Positions 3,874 to 5,867 of a stretch of DNA of 5,867 nt are shown piece after piece. Location of the stretch: contig QMVQ01000115.1 in NCBI GenBank assembly GCA_003661185.1, positions 1-5,867 on the forward strand. The letters run 5' to 3'. The notes beneath the pieces are model-generated. The model had not been told where the DNA came from and searched no databases. It was given only the letters and a program-made list of their open reading frames with translations. Each line of letters begins with the position of its first letter. Positions within the stretch are counted from its first letter, which is position 1. A program made the translations under genes and the position numbers. This DNA is from Candidatus Alkanophagales archaeon. GTDB lineage: Archaea > Halobacteriota > Syntropharchaeia > Alkanophagales > B39-G2.

Positions 3874-5601
3874 ATGGCGGTCCGTGAGCTAACAATTGAG
3901 CCTATCACGAGGATTGAAGGGCATCTTGGTGCTCACGTCAAGATTGACACCGACGCCAGAAAAATAACGGATGCCTACGTTTACAGCCCGATGTTCAGAG
4001 GCTTTGAAATAATTTTGGTGGGAAGAGAGCCGTCAGAGGCGATTATGATAACGCAACGCTCCTGCGGGGTCTGTCCGGTGCCGCATGCGTATTCGTCGGC
4101 TATGGCAGTTGACCAGACGTATAAAGTGTCGCCACCGCCGATGGCGGTTGCGCTCCGGGTGCTTGTTCACGGCGCAGAACAGCTTTACGACGCCGAGGTC
4201 GGCGTTGTGAACCTTGAAGGATGCGATTACAGCGAGACTCTCGTGAAGAAGTTTAATCCTGACTGGTGGGAGGAGGCAGAGAAGGCAAATGCCGAGCGAG
4301 TGGACATCCACGGCTACGAGAAAATCTCAGATATCATGCGAGCGCTTAACCCCTTTACCGGTGAGCTTTACGTCCAGTCGCTGTTAATACAGAAGGCAGG
4401 GCACAATATGGCTGCAATTTTTGGGGCGAAGCACCCGCACGTCCATTCCTTCGTCCCCGGCGGGATCTCAAAGGCAAATCTGTCGCCTTCGGACTTCGAA
4501 GCTTACCTTACACTTCTGATGCGGCACATAGCGTTCTCGAAAAAGCTTGTCGCCGCAACTGATGACCTTCTCGACTTTGTGCTTAAGCAGGGTTACGAGG
4601 ATGTGGGGACGAGGGAAGCAAATCTTTTCTCCGTCGGCGCCTACGACGCCCCTGAACAGTATTCCGCCGAATATTCCGACATTGGAAAGTTCGGGAAAGC
4701 GCGTCTCGTTTCTCCCGGCGTGATTCTGAACGGAGAACTTGTGACGACCGACCTTGTGGAAATAAACGTTGGCGTCAGAGAGTTCATCGGGCGTGGCTGG
4801 TATGAAAACGACTGGGAGCAAGAGTTCAGCACCGACCCACTCGGAAACAAGATTGAGCGAGAGCATCCGTGGAACAAGCGGACGAAGCCGAAGCCTGGGA
4901 AGTATGGAGACTGGACGGGTGCCTATTCTTGGGTGACCGCCTCTCGTTGGTTCAAGGGCGGTAAGAGCCACGTGGTCGAGCTTGGACCGCTCGCAAGGAT
5001 GTGGGTCACCGCAAAAGCAGGACTCGTGCCAGAATCTACCGGCAACAGCCTACGCTTCGAGCTTCCTGCATCGCCAATCCCAGGGTTCTTCGCTGAGAAG
5101 TTGGAGCTGGAGTGGAAAATTCCGGAAAAGCCGAACGCAGTCGAAAGGATTAGGGCGAGAGCTTACTACCTCGCTTACACCGCTTATTGCATGCTGAAGA
5201 TGGTGGGGAGTGCCTTAGAGCTGCTGAAAGCCGGAAAGACGGAGGTCTGGACGGAATACGAGCGTCCTAAGGAGGGAATGGGCTTCGGCGCTGTTGAGGC
5301 GATGCGGGGCGCTTGCATGCACTGGTGTGTCATGAAGAACGGCAAAATCCACAACTACCAGTATCACGCGCCATCGACGTGGAACCTCTCCTGCAGAGAC
5401 CCTGAGGGTCAGCCAGGACCTGTGGAGGACGCTCTACTCCAGACGCCCGTCACCGAAGCTGGCGACGTTGATGGCTGGAAAGGGATTGACGTTGTAAGAA
5501 CGGTCAGGAGCTTCGATCCATGTCTTGGATGCGCAGTCCACGTCCACGTCGGAAATAAAGTCGTGAGGCACAAACTCCTGCCTTATCCCTCTAATTTTTA
5601 A
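3874..5601 (+). CDS. [NiFe]-hydrogenase large (catalytic) subunit, group 1h-like
   Basis: Catalytic subunit that holds the Ni-Fe(CN)2CO centre and interconverts H2 with protons and electrons; 575 residues. The ATG is 15 bp after the small-subunit stop, with AGGTGGTG (3863-3870) upstream. The nickel ligands are C64 and C67 (QRSCGVCPVPH, L1) and C550 and C553 (SFDPCLGCAVH, L2). The proton-gate glutamate is E15 (RIEGH). Canopy residues D106 (LYDAEV), R508 and D548 are present, but the residue before R508 is C507 (WNLSCRDPEG), where proline is expected. GAKHPHVHSFVPGG is the usual group 1 loop. Blocks such as GVILNGELVTTDLVEINVG, DPLGNKIEREHPWN and the WKIP...NAVERIRAR region resemble group 1h enzymes. 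The 19 residues after H556 match the C-terminal extension removed by a HyaD/HybD-type endopeptidase after nickel insertion; that protease and the Hyp genes are not in the window. No electron-acceptor gene follows. Confidence 0.97.
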   Translation: MAVRELTIEPITRIEGHLGAHVKIDTDARKITDAYVYSPMFRGFEIILVGREPSEAIMITQRSCGVCPVPHAYSSAMAVDQTYKVSPPPMAVALRVLVHGAEQLYDAEVGVVNLEGCDYSETLVKKFNPDWWEEAEKANAERVDIHGYEKISDIMRALNPFTGELYVQSLLIQKAGHNMAAIFGAKHPHVHSFVPGGISKANLSPSDFEAYLTLLMRHIAFSKKLVAATDDLLDFVLKQGYEDVGTREANLFSVGAYDAPEQYSAEYSDIGKFGKARLVSPGVILNGELVTTDLVEINVGVREFIGRGWYENDWEQEFSTDPLGNKIEREHPWNKRTKPKPGKYGDWTGAYSWVTASRWFKGGKSHVVELGPLARMWVTAKAGLVPESTGNSLRFELPASPIPGFFAEKLELEWKIPEKPNAVERIRARAYYLAYTAYCMLKMVGSALELLKAGKTEVWTEYERPKEGMGFGAVEAMRGACMHWCVMKNGKIHNYQYHAPSTWNLSCRDPEGQPGPVEDALLQTPVTEAGDVDGWKGIDVVRTVRSFDPCLGCAVHVHVGNKVVRHKLLPYPSNF

Positions 5602-5685
5602 CATTAAGAAGCACATAACAATTGACGAGGACGAATCACCTTAGCCCTACAAGTCGCTTGTCCATATAAAGAGAGAAAGAAGAAA

Positions 5686-5866
5686 TCAGCCCGCCAAGAG
5701 CCTCCACTTTGCCGTGTCTTTGCTCAGAAGTTCGTGCGTCGTGGCGTCGTAAATGTAGACGAGCTACTCTGCATGGAAAGGCGCTCTGAAAGCAGGCAGC
5801 CGCCAAGAAAGCGTGGACGTGCGCTCTAAGCCTGCGGATTGTGTTAGCGGTGTCGTCACCAATAGG
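5686..5866 (-). pseudogene. Possible decayed 3' end of an unrecognised gene
   Basis: The 266 bp after the hydrogenase operon hold no intact gene. On the minus strand, the 25 codons before the TGA at 5686-5688 read like real protein (LVYIYDATTHELLSKDTAKW) with G/C-rich third positions. They are preceded in frame by a TAG at 5764-5766, and upstream of it the frame (PAFRAPFHAE) continues to the window edge. A neighbouring frame, open from the edge, begins with the equally protein-like GDDTANTIRRLRAHVHAF. One frameshift plus the TAG would explain both, suggesting a broken gene whose body lies beyond the window and converges on the hydrogenase operon. I do not recognise the family. Positions 5602-5685 hold only an A/T-rich box (ATATAAA, about 5664-5670) and nothing else I can support. 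Confidence 0.3.
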
Positions 5867-5867
5867 A

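Noticed and set aside
4468..4971. Minus-strand open frame of 167 codons
   Set aside because: Antisense shadow of the hydrogenase large subunit; no recognisable product or ribosome site.
1..5867. CRISPR array, insertion sequence or integrase site
   Set aside because: No regularly spaced repeats, transposase motif, terminal inverted repeats with target duplications, or tRNA-end match were seen.

Overview
This window is archaeal chromosomal DNA. The evidence is a DUF655 protein (an archaea-restricted family), a type II methionine aminopeptidase of archaeal architecture, purine-rich Shine-Dalgarno sites behind TATA/BRE-like boxes, and frequent AGA/AGG arginine codons. The hydrogenase and these two proteins fit a euryarchaeal lineage of the methanogen, alkane-oxidiser or Archaeoglobus type, but the window alone does not fix the phylum.

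Layout. (1) Positions 2-780, plus strand: the 3' part of a DUF655 gene, followed after 2 bases by a small zinc-ribbon membrane protein. (2) Positions 818-1588, minus strand, convergent with (1): an unrecognised protein with a winged-helix-like N-terminus and a four-cysteine cluster. A 15-bp palindrome lies in the 37-bp convergent gap. (3) A 61-bp divergent promoter region (1589-1649), then map, the type II methionine aminopeptidase (1650-2567). (4) A 337-bp intergenic region with no supportable gene. It holds several inverted repeats, and its 3' end carries a perfect 10-bp inverted repeat just upstream of a BRE/TATA-like box. (5) A two-gene [NiFe]-hydrogenase operon, small subunit (2905-3858) and large subunit (3874-5601), 15 bp apart. 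(6) A 266-bp tail with what may be the decayed 3' end of a minus-strand gene.

The hydrogenase is the main point of interest. Both subunits are complete and carry all metal ligands. Along their length they resemble group 1h ('group 5', actinobacterial-type) enzymes more than methanogen Vho/Vht or F420-type enzymes; this comparison is from memory. The small subunit has no Tat signal and no C-terminal membrane anchor, so the enzyme should be cytoplasmic. No cytochrome b, ferredoxin, flavoprotein, endopeptidase or Hyp maturation gene lies beside it. It departs from the actinobacterial type by keeping a four-cysteine proximal cluster. Its large subunit has Cys in place of the conserved active-site proline next to the catalytic arginine.

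The remaining genes are housekeeping (N-terminal methionine removal; DUF655, probably nucleic-acid related) or unknown, and show no functional link to the hydrogenase beyond adjacency.
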